This document shows, piece by piece, positions 22,457 through 36,399 of a stretch of 64,000 bases of DNA. Under the pieces are notes generated by a model. That model did not search any database and was not told the origin of the DNA. It saw only the letters and a list, made by a program, of their open reading frames with translations. Each line of letters begins with the position of its first letter. Position 1 is the first letter of the stretch. A program made the translations under genes and the position numbers. Origin of the DNA: Monomorium pharaonis (lineage: Eukaryota; Arthropoda; Insecta; Hymenoptera; Formicidae); NCBI RefSeq assembly GCF_013373865.1, contig NC_050469.1:17169046-17233045 (forward strand). The letters are read 5' to 3'.

Positions 22457-23690
22457 GCTGAACATTATTTTAGTTGACATTCCAGACAGTTTATTCTTTA
22501 AAGAGAAACATGTTATCCATCTTTGATAATATAATAAAAATTTATAACTTTATTATTAAGCGCAATGTTATACACCTTATTTTTCAAATTGGAAAAAAAG
22601 TTAATGTATATGTTCTTTTTTTGTGTGTATTATGTTATAATATAATTTATTATACTAAAATAGTTCTAAATTAATATTTTTTTTATTTAAGAAAAGTTAC
22701 TGTTTCTACAGTTATTTTTTATAATTTTAGTATTTTAAACAAATGTAAAGCGAAAGGCGCGTATAAAAAATTAATTTTTAATGACATACGTATATGTATA
22801 TAGAAATACGGATTCCATCAGTAAGGTACAAATTGTTTTTTATAACAATATTTTCGGAAAGGCAATAATTCAATTTTATATATATGAAGGGAAAAAATGA
22901 TGCCGAACAAGAGGAATGGAGAACCTAACGAGGTCTGCACAAATTTTTATTAATCCTATATTTTATTATTTAATTAAAATTTTCAACCAATTATTAGAAA
23001 AAAATAACGTGAATATAAATGTGTGTGTTATTTAAAATTATCATCATTATAATTATATGTGACCTTGGTTTTTTTATTAGTTTCATTGCAGTCAATTTTT
23101 ATAGAAAAAAATCCATTTTTCTTTTAACATGTTGAACGTCACATCACCCACACATGTGAATGACAGATAAGTTATAAGAAAAACCCTATCACGCAGGTAT
23201 AGGTAACAATTTTCTTTACTTAATTAGCAAAATTTTACAAGTAATTTGCAAGAGATTTTAATAATAGCAAAGGTATTTGATAGTTTTTCGCACACTCGTG
23301 GGAAATATATTCAATTTATGCTGGACGATGAATGTGTTAAACATAGTAAATGATCCTATAAATATTTATTACGGCATATATATATATATATATATATATA
23401 GAATTTCTGTATGTATATGGATAATGATTGTAGAGATCGAATTTGGATCTTACTTGGCAAATAGCTGTTCTAACAATATAGGGAATGGGAACAGATTTTA
23501 TAGACGCTCTGTATAAAAATAACGCATTACGATGCTTTTTTTAGAATTGATACAGAAAAAAGAAATAAGATATTACAATAAAAGAAGACGAGTATAATAA
23601 GAACAGTAAGAGATGTCCGACATGGAACAAGGAGCGAGAGCAAGATAAAAGAGACAAAATTAACGAACAAGAGGGGATAGTAGTATTCCT
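22457..23690. other. AT-rich upstream region, no gene seen
   Basis: No gene is supported here. An (AT)n tract lies at 23,379-23,400. The short frames present look like chance AT-rich frames. Confidence 0.5.
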
Positions 23691-23699
23691 CTCTTCTCA

Positions 23700-23977
23700 A
23701 GCGTATCACAACAGTTTTACATTCAGTCACCTCGTGACTACTCGTGACGTTTGCGTGGTAATCGCATCGCTCAGTATTGTCGCATTTTCGTTACTCATCG
23801 CTTCTGCATGGCACATGTGCGTTTTACGCATATTAAAGTATTAGAGCCTGCAGTAAACAAGTGTGTGGTGCACGTTGCGTGTTAACTTCTCTAACCTCGC
23901 TCGATATCATCTCTGGCCGACTATCATCGATAAAAAGTGGAACTTGATTTTAGATTAACAGCATCAGCAGCAACAGC
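23700..23977 (+). promoter_or_regulatory. aralar1: Candidate 5' UTR / promoter region of aralar1
   Basis: The sequence just before the proposed start codon is less AT-rich than its surroundings and contains CAGCAGCAACAGC immediately upstream of the ATG. It fits a 5' untranslated exon, but no TATA box or defined start site can be named. This is inferred from its place before the candidate first exon. Confidence 0.3.
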
Positions 23978-23992
23978 ATGCCAACTACGAGA
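23978..23992 (+). CDS. aralar1: aralar1 candidate exon 1 (start codon)
   Basis: ATG plus four codons (M-P-T-T-R) are followed directly by a GTATGT splice donor. The exon ends in phase 0, and exon 2 at 37,619 begins in phase 0, so the join is in frame. The joined start resembles the short variable leader before the conserved helix in mitochondrial aspartate/glutamate carriers. With only 15 coding bases the call depends on phase, donor and position, and another first exon is possible. Confidence 0.45.
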
Positions 23993-24451
23993 GTATGTGT
24001 ACTTGTGCATAGAACCTGAGTGTAATCTCAAATTTAAAAAATAGAATTGAGTAGTGTCGAATGAAGTATAAAGCGAAGAAAAGATCTTTTTTAGATTTTT
24101 TGTTTTAGTTCTTCCATATGGTTAGTTCCTCCATACCTTTATTAACGTATTATTTTAAATTTCTAAATATGTGTAATATGCTGTCTTTGGCAGCAAATTT
24201 TCATTTTTCTAATCTCAAAAAACAATCTCGACAATTCAAGCTTTAACATACAGAGTTACGATGGACATTTACGTTTTAAGTACATGTGAATAAATCTTAT
24301 GTGAATACCATTTGAATAGGATCGAGACCTACGCTCATACGATCGTTGTGTCAATAATCGTAATTGATCTAAATTAAATCAATTACGATTATTGATTCAT
24401 TCTAATTGATCAATTATTATTAAATTTGCGTGCGCAATTCACCCCCCCCCT

Positions 24452-25977
<1,526 letters not shown>

Positions 25978-26128
25978 CCCGGGAAAAAAAGTATATATAT
26001 AATTATATATAATTTTGTATAACTTTGTAGATCTAATTATGGATTTTGACCTGATCTAATTAGATCTAATTAGATCTACAAAGTTATACAAAATTATATA
26101 TAATTAGATATATACATTTTTTCCCGGG
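25978..26128. mobile_element. CCCGGG-ended palindromic MITE
   Basis: Left end CCCGGGAAAAAAAGTATATA and right end TATACATTTTTTCCCGGG form an almost perfect 151-bp hairpin around TTAGATCTAATTA repeats. The class is unknown. A related right end occurs at 27,620-27,644. Confidence 0.75.
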
Positions 26129-26869
26129 CAGAGAGAAAAGTTTTTTCGGATTTAATAAATTTTTTTAAAAAGGATTCGTTACCAAAGCTAAAATTTAGCC
26201 ATGACAGCTAAGATGTGTCTTTAAAACGTAATAAAAAATACATATGTCCCGAAAGCTTACTACGATAGCATAGACTGATTCGGTTTCTGTCACCGTTTGA
26301 TATTCTACTACATATATTATTATTTTAAATTATTGTAATTTAACAATATTAAATTTAACAATATTAGTACATTATTTCTATTATAATTTATAGTAAAATT
26401 TTTACCCTGTTTGGCACAACTATGGTTATTTACATTAACATTATAGCAATAATAAAAATGATATTTGCAACTATAATTATTTTACTATGCAATTATAATT
26501 GCAAATACTAAACACTTTTCTCTCAGTGTATATGCACACATAATTAGATATAATTATATGTTTTTAAATACAATTAGATCAAATTTTTTATGGGTCCCAT
26601 TTAATGGATCCCATTTTTGTGGTAAATATGGTAAATTAAAATATATTTTTATTAATAGAAGATTATTTATTTATACTTGTATTTATTTACATAAACATTC
26701 TTATATAAAATATTTTATACATATATAAAAAAATATTGCTCAAATTTTGCAATAAAATAAATCAACATTATTAATAAAAAAAGTTTTTTAATTAGAATTG
26801 GTGTGAAATTATAAAATATTATAAATTATAAAATTTATAATATGTAATAGAAATTAATCTTCCCAGATA
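26129..26869. other. AT-rich intronic sequence, no gene seen
   Basis: Very AT-rich with scattered AATTATAATT-like words. I see nothing else in it. Confidence 0.5.
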
Positions 26870-27030
26870 GCACACAGAGTTCAAAAAGAATTCAATTGTA
26901 TGTCACTAATTATGAATTCTTTTTGAGATCTTTTTTATAAAAATAATTCTGTTTGCATATCAAAAAGAATTCATAATTGATGACATATTATTGAGTTCTT
27001 TTTGAATCTCTGTGCTATCTCTGTGCTATC
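26870..27030. mobile_element. Hairpin MITE with AGATAGCACA termini
   Basis: The left arm CAGATAGCACACAGAG and TTCAAAAAGAATTCA pairs with TGAATTC/GAGTTCTTTTTGAA and CTCTGTGCTATCTCTGTG on the right. The right terminus is triplicated (CTCTGTGCTAT three times), a small tandem expansion of the TIR. Confidence 0.65.
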
Positions 27031-27169
27031 TCTGTGCTTCAATTATGTGAACGATAAACTCTATGTACGCGCGCATACATATATGAAAATAAAATTACTT
27101 ATTCTATAATATAAAAATGGTATTTTTATGCAAATTTAATGCAAACACATTATTATATATTTTAATCAA

Positions 27170-27644
27170 ACATAAAAGTATATATATAATTATATCTAAT
27201 TTGATACAATTATATATAAATTTGTATATAATTTAAATTGAAAAAATTCTAATATAACTTTGAATAATATGATATGGAGTTATAAATTAATATTTTGATA
27301 TAATTATATATAATTATTTAATCAAAAAAGAATTCTAATATAATGCTGTATAATTCAATATGTGTGTGTGAGTTTATAAATATCTTGATATAATTATATA
27401 TATTTATTTATTCGAAAAGTAATTTTAATAAAATGTTGTATAATTCAATATGGGGTTATAAATATTTTAATACAATTATATATAATTGTCCACTCAAAAA
27501 TATACTGTTGCATAATTTGATATAAAGTTATAAATATCTTGATATAATTGTATATAAATTAATATATAAATTAATCTTATTATATGTAATTATATATAAT
27601 ATGATACAATTATACATAATTAGATATAAACTTTTTTTCCCGGG
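27170..27644. mobile_element. CCCGGG-family element with ~85-90-bp tandem units
   Basis: The right end AAACTTTTTTTCCCGGG matches the palindromic MITE at 25,978, and the left end AAAAGTATATATATAATTA at about 27,173 lacks the CCCGGG cap. Between them, four degenerate units of about 85-90 bp repeat AATTCTAATATAA(T), GTATAATTCAATATG, GAGTTATAAAT and TTGATATAATTATATATAATT. Confidence 0.6.
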
Positions 27645-27796
27645 TTATTTGTAAAAATATTTATTTAAAAAATATACGAAATAGTTTGTTCAATTTTTCA
27701 ACGTTGTTTTAAAATAATCAGTCGCTTACTAAACATGTTATTCGCTAATTATAACCTTAATATAATTTTAACAAACAATAATTATTTATATAGATA

Positions 27797-30700
27797 TATG
27801 GGGTGTTTCATATCAACCTGATCACTTCTCTGCTCAAAATTTGAAATGACCTACAAAGACGTTCAATAGCTCAAAAAATTAGTCTTTACTATTACTTTCG
27901 AAAATCATATGCTCCGTTAAAAAAATTTTAAATGAAATGGCTGATTTAATATGGCAGCTGAGTGAAAATTTGTGAAAAATCCACATAATTCAACGTAATT
28001 TTATTTTTTAATGTTGACTCGGTTTTGAAATGGCTGGGTAAGGAGTTTTCAGTGTCCCTGATCACGATCCTGGAGTTAAATAACTGAAATCTAAGACGGT
28101 GTATCCAATATGGTTCCAGAAACCGTAAAAAAACTACTTAATTTGAAGTCTATAACCCCGTGCTGAAGCGTCTTATCGAGAATCTATTGCATCTTGAAAA
28201 GGACTGTTGGAGAAGCGACACTTAATTTTAAGAAAGTTGGGAAACTTTTACCAACTTTCTTAAAAGATTGCTACAGAATATATATTAACAACTCACTGAC
28301 AAGGGAACCTCGCGAACCCGAAAATTCTGATTTTAATGAAACTTGACATAAATGTAAAGAAGGTAAATACATGAATTTTTAGTTGGTGCTTATAAACAGT
28401 TTAAAGGGTTAAAACCACCCTTCAAAAATTGAGAGTTTTGTATTTTCTCGATATATCTCATAAACTAAACAAAATATAAAAAAATATGTTATACAAAAAT
28501 GTTTTACAGCATAATTACTTCTATTTAACTATGATGTATATTTTTTGAAAAACAATTTTTTTTCAAAAATTTACTCTTTATACCTTTCCTATCTTGAATA
28601 TTGCATCAAAATTTCAATTTTAGTGAAATTCGGCACGAATGTAGAGGAGGGCAATACAGAAATTTAGAAAATTTTAGTTGGTACTAAAAAACGGTTTAAA
28701 AGTTAAAACCACCCTTCAAACGTTGAGACATTTTGTCTTTTTTCGATATATCTCGTAAACTTAACGAAACATCAAAAAATGTTTTGTATAAAAGATGTAT
28801 AAATATCTCTATTTAATTATACTGTTTATTAAAAAAAATTTTTTTAATAAATATTTTCTAATAAAATTTTTCAATAAAATTGACTTTTATGTATCTAGCA
28901 TTTATAAAGTAATTATACTGGGTGTTTACGATAATGGCTATCCGAGTAATTTTCTCTAGAACCGAAATATATGATAAGCACAGCCATCTACTACCATCAT
29001 GATTCGTGACAACTCAGTGCTGTCTGGTATAGCCAAATCAACATCACGAGTAAGTTGCGAGTTGCGAGTTCCATGAGTTTGTAGCAGGTAATCTAAAAAG
29101 TACGATATAAATATTATAAATAATTTGATTGATTATTACAATTAAAAATACTCAGTTTTTAATGTATGATAAGATTATTAACTTTATTAAAATAGTAATT
29201 ATATGTAACACAATCATGTATTTTTTAAGTATTGTCTAAAGTAATATTAAAGAGATACGTATCGGCCATTTTTCCACTTTTCCAATATTTCACGGTTTTT
29301 CTTTTCTTATAGTTACTATTTGAAATTTCATTTTCTGGTTCACAATTATTCTTATTATCAAGTTCATAATTATCATTATCATTTTCTACAAATTCTTTAT
29401 TTATTACAAATTCTATGTCAGTTAAATCCACTTCCCAATAATTTTGAAATTCCAAAGCAGTATCGGTGTGTACAACAAATGCTACATTATTTGTTACAAT
29501 ATCCTGTATCACTTCATATAATTGTACTTCTTTTCTATTTATAGGCGTTGGGGAAATATGTGTAATTTGAAATAAAATAGTTAACATTTTAAGAATATTT
29601 GCAACATTTATGTGTAACATTATGCTTTGTTTAATTAAAAATTTAAACAATTTAACAGAATAATCAAGCACGTTAGACGTCACTTGATACTGATGTGAAA
29701 ATGACGCGTAAGATTATTAATAAAGATACACAATTTTTGTTAATATGTGATTTCTATTTCATATATGATGCATACCGTGACATGACGAATATAAAACACG
29801 AATGTGAAATATATGACATAGACAGAATGAACAATGTGTGAAAACAACGTGACTACTCTAATATTGCGCAACTGTCATATAAAAAATAATACATACAGGA
29901 ATGCAGTTAATATAAATATATAGTATCAAAAAATAGATAATATACACATTATAAATGATATAAATGATACGTAGTATACGATAATATAATTACTTTATAA
30001 ATGCTAGATGCATAAGAGTCAATTTTATTTAATATTTTTTTTAATAAAAAAATGTTTTTAATTAAATTTTTTGTTTCCGAAAAATAAACAGCGCAGTTAA
30101 ATGGAGATATTTATACTGTACAACTTTGTACAAAACATTTTTTGATGTTTCGTTAAATTTACGAGAGATATATCGGAAAAAGGCAAAAATGCTTCAACCT
30201 TTGAAGGGTGGTTTTAACCCTTTAAACCGTTTTTGAGCACCAACTAAAATTTTTTAAATTTGTGTATTGTTCCTACATTTGTGCCGAATTCCAATGAAAT
30301 TAAACTTTTGATGCAATAAATATTCAACATAGGGAAGGTATAAAGGATAAATTAAAAAAAAAATTTTTTTTCAAAAAATGAACAGCATAGTTAAATATAA
30401 GTATTTATGCTGTAAACCTTTTATATAAAACATTTTTTGATATTTTGTTTAGTTTACGAGATATGTCAAGAAACGGCAAAAACCCTCAATTTTTGAAGGG
30501 TGGTTTCAACCCTTTAAACCGTTTATAAGCACCAACTGCAAATTTCTAAATTCTTGTACTTACCTTTTCTACATTTATGCAAAGTTTCATTAAAATCAGA
30601 ATTTTTGGGTTCGTGAGGTTTCCTTGTGAGTTACCGATGGAATTGCTAACTAACTACTCGAAAAAAACCGCCAGGGACCAGGGTAGTAACCACAGTAACA

Positions 30701-31133
30701 ATTTGATTTATAAATTAAGTAGTCTTTTTTACGATTTCTGCAATCATATTATATTGAACACGCCGTCTTAAATTTCAATAATGTAACTCTTAAGTTAAGC
30801 TTTTTACTAATTTTTTCATTTTTAATCGCCATATTGGATTTGTCATAGATTTCAGTTATCCAACTCCGTGACCAAAGACATTGAAAACTCCTTACCAAGT
30901 CATTTCAAACCGAAACAATATTTAAAAACATGATTACGTTGAATTATGTGGATTTTTCACAAATTTTTACCCATTCAGGCGCTATATTGAATCAGCCACT
31001 TTGAATTCTAAAACGAGGCATATGATTTTCGAAAGTACTAGTAAAGACTAATTTTTTGAACTATCGAAAGTCTTTGTAGGTTGCTATAAATTTTGGGCCG
31101 AGAAGTGATCCAGTTGACGTGAAACGTCCCATA
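27797..31133. mobile_element. 3.3-kb DNA element with ~1.1-kb inverted repeats
   Basis: The left arm (27,797-28,918) and right arm (about 29,985-31,133) are reverse complements over about 1.1 kb. The tips read GGGGTGTTTCATATCAACCTG and, inverted, GGGACGTTTCACGTCAACTGG. The arms end inside at TCTAGCATTTATAAAGTAATTATA on both sides. Each arm carries two direct copies of a ~300-bp block (TTAGTTGGTGCTTATAAAC...ACCACCCTTCAAA...TCGATATATCTC). The unique centre holds one 152-codon frame. No catalytic transposase is visible, so the class is unknown and the copy looks non-autonomous. Confidence 0.85.
29225..29683 (-). CDS. Orphan open frame in the long-TIR element
   Basis: This - strand frame of 152 codons has a hydrophobic-amphipathic N-terminal half, an acidic Asn/Glu-rich segment (about residues 100-120) and a basic KKRKTVKYWKSGK stretch near residue 130 that could bind DNA or act as a nuclear signal. 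I do not recognise a domain. The C-terminal part may once have continued, because the basic motif looks like the start of a larger domain. It is the only coding frame between the inverted arms and may be the remnant of the element's own protein. Confidence 0.4.
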   Translation of the reverse strand: MTSNVLDYSVKLFKFLIKQSIMLHINVANILKMLTILFQITHISPTPINRKEVQLYEVIQDIVTNNVAFVVHTDTALEFQNYWEVDLTDIEFVINKEFVENDNDNYELDNKNNCEPENEISNSNYKKRKTVKYWKSGKMADTYLFNITLDNT

Positions 31134-32859
31134 CATATTTATATACATATATAAATTGAAAGGTACATATTATATATCTAATATAAATATATGTAAAGTC
31201 CATTTTACCTATTTGACTATATGCAATTATACTATTGACAGTGATCAGTATTTAAGGTCTTTAAACGAGGTACAATTGACTAATTACAGGTTTTTATGTA
31301 CTACATATATTTAATGCGTCTGTTTTAAATATAAAAATAAAAATAGTACATTATAGTTACAATTCTAAATGTTCAAATTTTTTTGTGTAATTTTATGCAT
31401 AAAATTATAAATAGAATTCTATCTCAAGTTATTTAAAAAAACTACCGTTTTAAGATAAATTAAAAAGAGACGTGCAAAAATACCCATGCAATATGTAGGG
31501 AAAAGAGGATAAGATGATGACCTTGAGGTTTTTCGATTTTTCTTAATTTTTGTGATGGTGTAAAATAATATTTTTATAGATTCACTAAAGTCTTTTGTAT
31601 CTATTATAAAAATTAAAAACTGTTAAATAAATTAGAATTTTAAGAAATTTTGATTTTCTAAGAACGTGCCAATTTCATCATCTTGCTCCCCTACGTGGGT
31701 AAGATGACTTTCAAAGGAGTCAAATTAAGTGACATTGTAATCTATTGTTTATCTGTATAAACACCAATTTTATTATTTACTCGTATTTAACAATATATTA
31801 TATTAATAATATAACTATTTTATTTTTTACAAATAACCAAATCAATAAATTGCATATGATAAAATTTACTTACAGATTTACCAGTATAACCAGTATCACA
31901 AATTATAAACTTAATTTGCATAACATTAACGCAAAATAAAAAATATGAATGCATTAGTATGTGCGGTTTTAACTATACTATATCATGACTTTATTTAAAA
32001 ATCGAAAGTATTTATTACAATAACGTCATTCCCTATAAACAAGTGCCAAAAAGTTACGCATGGATGTACTTAAAACACATTTCTTATTATATTATCCATT
32101 TTTGTTGACTGACTGAAATCAAACTACAACAGATAATCTACTATTTCCTAGCCCATCTAAAGCCTTTAATGAGTTCAATATCGGATCGATGTTATTAGTT
32201 TAGAAAAATTAGTGATTCGTCATATTATTCACTTCGTCATCTTACTCCCTCCTTCTTTTTTCTACATAAGAAGTTGTTACAACCAAAGTATTATAATTAA
32301 AAGGACTAAAACCCATAGGTATTTGGCGTTAATTTTTCTTAAAAAATATTACAAAATTTTGGTAATTAAAATTTATACATGTTTTCTAACTTAATCTAAT
32401 GTGATATACGTTCTCAGATTCTCACTCAATAATAACTCAATTTTAAGTCAATAGTATTTTTTTGTTTTAACTTTAAAGTATTTCATATAAGAACTTGACG
32501 TTCTACTAAACAAAGTAATATGTAATAAATAAATAAATTTGTATAAATAAATATTTTGAATTTATAAAAATATTTTTGCATTTACATTACAATTATTAAT
32601 AGTTTATATATCTAGACCGTACGTGCGAAAATATATTTTATATGCACGTAGCTGGAATATGAGACAGATTAATAAAAACTATTACATAATTTTATACTTT
32701 TACTTTCTATTTACAAAGTAAAGCTACTACAAAATTAAAGATTTTACTGCTAATTTCTTTTTAAATACAAAAACAATCATTGTAATATCTCAAACTTATA
32801 AATATAATATATATATTAATATTTTTATGTTTACTTTGGTATTTTAAAAATATATATTT
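31134..32859. other. AT-rich intronic sequence, no gene seen
   Basis: No exon is supported. A weak inverted pair (ATGTAGGGAAAAGAGGATAAGATGATGA at about 31,485 and TCATCATCTTGCTCCCCTACG at about 31,676) suggests an eroded ~210-bp MITE. Confidence 0.45.
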
Positions 32860-33772
32860 AAGTAAAAATAATACGATAAATCGGTCAATATATTGAGCCA
32901 AGACAAATTTTCCTAATACATTATAATTTATTAAATAACCATTATATAATTATAAATGCGACTAATAACATTTTGTTGAAAAATGTTCAATTTCGAAACG
33001 TTTCGACTATGCTTAGTCCTCTTCAGTCATAATAAATTACCAATATGTATGAACTTAAACATAAATGAAATAATGGACACCAAAATATAATTAAACAGTT
33101 AAAAAAAATGACCATAAAACAGCGCAATTTCGTATTAAATGTGTCATAATAAGTAAAAACGTGAACCAACAAATAATACAATTAAATAAATAATAAAATG
33201 AAAAATAATAAAATTTTTTCGTGAGTCGGTTTTCATCTTAAAATAAGTCTATAAGATCAAAAACGATGGAAAACGTGTTATGAATAACATAAACTGATAT
33301 GCGTATTGTAGAAAACTGTAAACTTATATATGTTGATCACAGATCTTAAAAACACAATATTAAGACGAGTAACAACACACAGAGTATTTGACAAAGCGCT
33401 AAAGACCAGTATAACGTTCGGTAGTCAAGGGCACAATGAGCGAGACTTATTTTTCGTTAGTCATTTTCGACAAAATGTCAAATAAGCAATAATAAGAATT
33501 GTCAGGACACTCCGTGTCCTTCTGTAAATTGATGCCATTAACTTGCTCCTTAATGGATTATTTCTGAAATTAACCTTTTTTGATATCTTGATTTAGAATC
33601 TAATATCTTAACGTTATTCCAACAAACACATGGTTGTTTTTTAGCATGTGTTCTGCTACCACGGAGTGTCTCGATGATTCCAATTTAAAATTATTCGCAT
33701 GTTATTTAATTCTGGTACTTAAATGTCTCTTTGTCTGTCCTACATTTGACGCGTTACAATTTTTACAGGAGG
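32860..33772 (-). repeat. Left inverted arm of PLE2 (copy of 3' end)
   Basis: This is the reverse complement of 35,585-37,511 after removal of the nested 1023-bp element. It carries the endonuclease coding part (CGCGTTACAATTTTTACAG at its inner end matches CTGTAAAAATTGTAACGCG at 35,582) and the untranslated tail. Divergence between arms is a few percent by eye, with some local differences. Confidence 0.85.
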
Positions 33773-35232
33773 TAAAGACGAGGATCCCCCATATCAGAGA
33801 CAAACAAGAAGTGGTTTATGAATCTATCTAGGAGACACATCCCTGAAACAGTTTCGAATCTATTAAAATTGGGTAGTAATTTTTGCCTTCTTCCTCGATT
33901 CAATAAAAAAAGTACCATCCATGAGGTCATAAAAGAGATGGAAAATTTTAACAGATATATGGACCTTGAAACAATAACTAGAATGAGAAATTCCACAATT
34001 ACACATGTTTTTAACAAAGGATCATATGGTTAACAACATTGATAAAACTTTTGAAATTACGTAAAACAACCTTTGAATTTTGTAAGGAGAATTCTAATGT
34101 TATTTTTACTAGAGCGGACAAAAGTAACATCACTGTCGGTCTGGATAAACAGGAATATATTATAAAGGATAAAGAAATTCTGCAAGATAAAAACACTTAC
34201 ACGGTGATTAAAAAAGATCTGAGTTGCATATTGGAGAGAAATAATATGTTAAAGGAGTAGTTACGTAAAGGGTTTGTTCAGAAAGAAACCTATTGGGCGC
34301 TTCATTCAAGTGACTCCAATTTACCTAGGGCTTATGGCCTTCCTAAAATTCACAAACCGAACACACTTTTAAGAATTATTGTTTCTTTGGTAAACACTGC
34401 CCTATACCCACTTGCAAATTACATACACAAAATTATTAAAGAAAGCCTATCGATTTACAATAGACACACCATGGACAGTTTCAGATTGTACGACGCTCTC
34501 TCGGGTAAAACTATACCGTCAACACATATCCTAATATTGTTGGATGCAACTTCACTATTTACAAATGTACCTCTAAATCTTGCGATACAGAGCATTAAAA
34601 ATAGGTGAACATTTATAGAAAATAATACCTCCATTCCGTTAGACAATTTTATACATGCCATTAACTTTATTTTTTCGTCAATTTTTTTCACATTTAACAA
34701 TAAAATATATAAGCAATCATTTGGAACTCCGATGGGCTCACCTCTGTCATCTATTATGGCTGATCTAGTGTTGCAGGATCCCGAGGGCAAAGCGTTGAAA
34801 GCATTAAAATTCGAAATTCTGATTTATTATCAATATGTAGATGATATCCTATTATCTGTACCCCTGACAAAAATCATCAAAATTGTCAATATGTTTAACA
34901 GCTTCCATTTGAGACTTCAGTTCACTTTAGAACGTAAAAAAGACCGTTGTCTCAGCTTTTTGGACCTTTTGTTGAGAGTTTCGGGAAAATATTTGTCGTT
35001 TTTCTCGCATCACCCTCGTTATCACAAAATAGGAACAATCTATAGTCTAATTCTAATAGATAGAGCAATTTTGTTGTCAGATCCATCTTTTTGGCAAAAA
35101 AATCTAGAATTTTGCATCAATATATTACTGGACAACGATTATCCATTAGATCTTGTTTTTCATGAAATTAATAACAGATTTAAGAAACATTTCAATAATC
35201 AAGTGGAACTCACAGATTCTCAAACTAATTAA
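33773..35232 (+). pseudogene. PLE2 reverse transcriptase, several stops
   Basis: Successive frames read HIPETVSNLLKLGSNFCLLP (N-terminal), FTRADKSNITVGLDKQEY, RAYGLPKIHKPNTLLRIIVS, the first catalytic Asp in LLDATSLFTNVPL, the SFGTPMGSPLSSIMADL motif, then YYQYVDDILLSVP with the catalytic pair, and a thumb region ending LDNDYPLDLVFHEIN. Stops or shifts occur near 34,030, at 34,258-34,260 and at 34,605-34,607. Unlike PLE1 it keeps the whole palm. Confidence 0.88.
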
Positions 35233-35303
35233 GGTAAAACTGAAAGTCAGCACATAAAGAAAAAATATTTTGTGTTACCTTATATTAGACACATATCTGA
35301 AAC

Positions 35304-35442
35304 GGGAGCGTCCCAGATGCGCACAGTATCAAATGAACACCACCAATCAGATTGCTGAGTTGGGTAGGGTTAGGGTTAGGATGAATTTATAGAATTTGAT
35401 TGGTGGTGTCCATTTATTACTGTGCGCATCTGGGACTCACTC
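35304..35442. mobile_element. 139-bp MITE with 8-bp TSD, relative of 10,655-11,315
   Basis: The left end GGGAGCGTCCCAGATGCGCA and right end GCGCATCTGGGACTCACTC are the same termini as the 661-bp element. The flanking octamer TCTGAAAC is at 35,296-35,303 and 35,443-35,450. The inner inverted block ACCACCAATCA encloses a spacer with TAGGGTTAGGGTTAGG. The insertion breaks the PLE2 frame between RT and endonuclease. Confidence 0.88.
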
Positions 35443-35450
35443 TCTGAAAC

Positions 35451-35890
35451 CGCCTTATCTTTTGTTAATAAAGATTTGTTCATGGTTGACTTTTGTTGCC
35501 TCAACAAATTAAACATGTTTATTAGGGTGCAGAAAGACATAACCGACATAAACTTAATGAATAAATTGTCTACAAAACATGCTGTAAAAATTGTAACGCG
35601 TCATATGTAGGACAGACAAAGAGACATTTAAGTACCAGAATTAAAGAACATGCAGATAATTTTAAATTGGAATCATTGAGACACTCCGTGATAACAGAAC
35701 ACATGCTAAAAAACAACTACGTGTTTGATTGGAATAACGTTAAGATATTAAATTCTGAATCAAGATACCAAAAAAGGTTAATTTCAGAAATGATCCATAT
35801 TAAGGAGAAAGTTAATGGCATCAATTTACAGAAGGAGTGTCTTGACAATTCTTATGGTATTATTGTTTATTTGAAATTTTGTCAAAAATG
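35451..35890 (+). pseudogene. PLE2 GIY-YIG endonuclease region, frameshifted
   Basis: After the MITE the frames continue with FVNKDLFMVDFCCLNKLNMF, then KHAVKIVTRHM* in one register. The SYVGQTKRHLSTR-type block appears in another register just downstream, followed by LESLRHSVITEHMLKNNYVF and SESRYQKRLISEMIHIKEK at 35,667-35,891. The order fits the linker and GIY-YIG domain of Penelope proteins, broken by at least one shift near 35,590-35,610. Confidence 0.75.
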
Positions 35891-36399
35891 ACTAACGGAA
35901 AATAAGCGCTCTCTGCCTCTGACTACCGAACATTACACTTGTCTTTAGCGCTTTATCAAATACCCTGCGTGTTGTTGCTCGTCTTAATATTGTGTTTTTA
36001 AGATCTGTGATCAACATATATAAGTTTACAGTTTTTTACAATACGCATATCAGTTTATGTTATTCATAACACGTTTTTCATCGTTTTTGATCTTATAGAT
36101 TTATTTTAAGATGAAAACCGACTCACGAAAAAATTTCATTATTTTTTATTTTATTATTCATTTAATTGTATTATTTGTTGATTCACGTTTTTACTTATTA
36201 TGACACATTTAATACGAAATGCTGTTTTATGGTCATCTTTTTTAACTGTTTAATTATATTTTCGTGTCCATTATTTCATTTATGTTTAAGTTCATACATA
36301 TTGGTAATTTATTATGACTGAAAAGGACTAAGTATAGTTGAACCGTTTCGAAATTGAACATTTTTCAACACAGTGTTATTAGTCGCGTTTATAATTATA

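Noticed and set aside
35350..35380. Internal telomere repeat
   Set aside because: Only about two and a half TTAGGG-like units, at the loop of a MITE. The insect unit is TTAGG and no longer tract is present.
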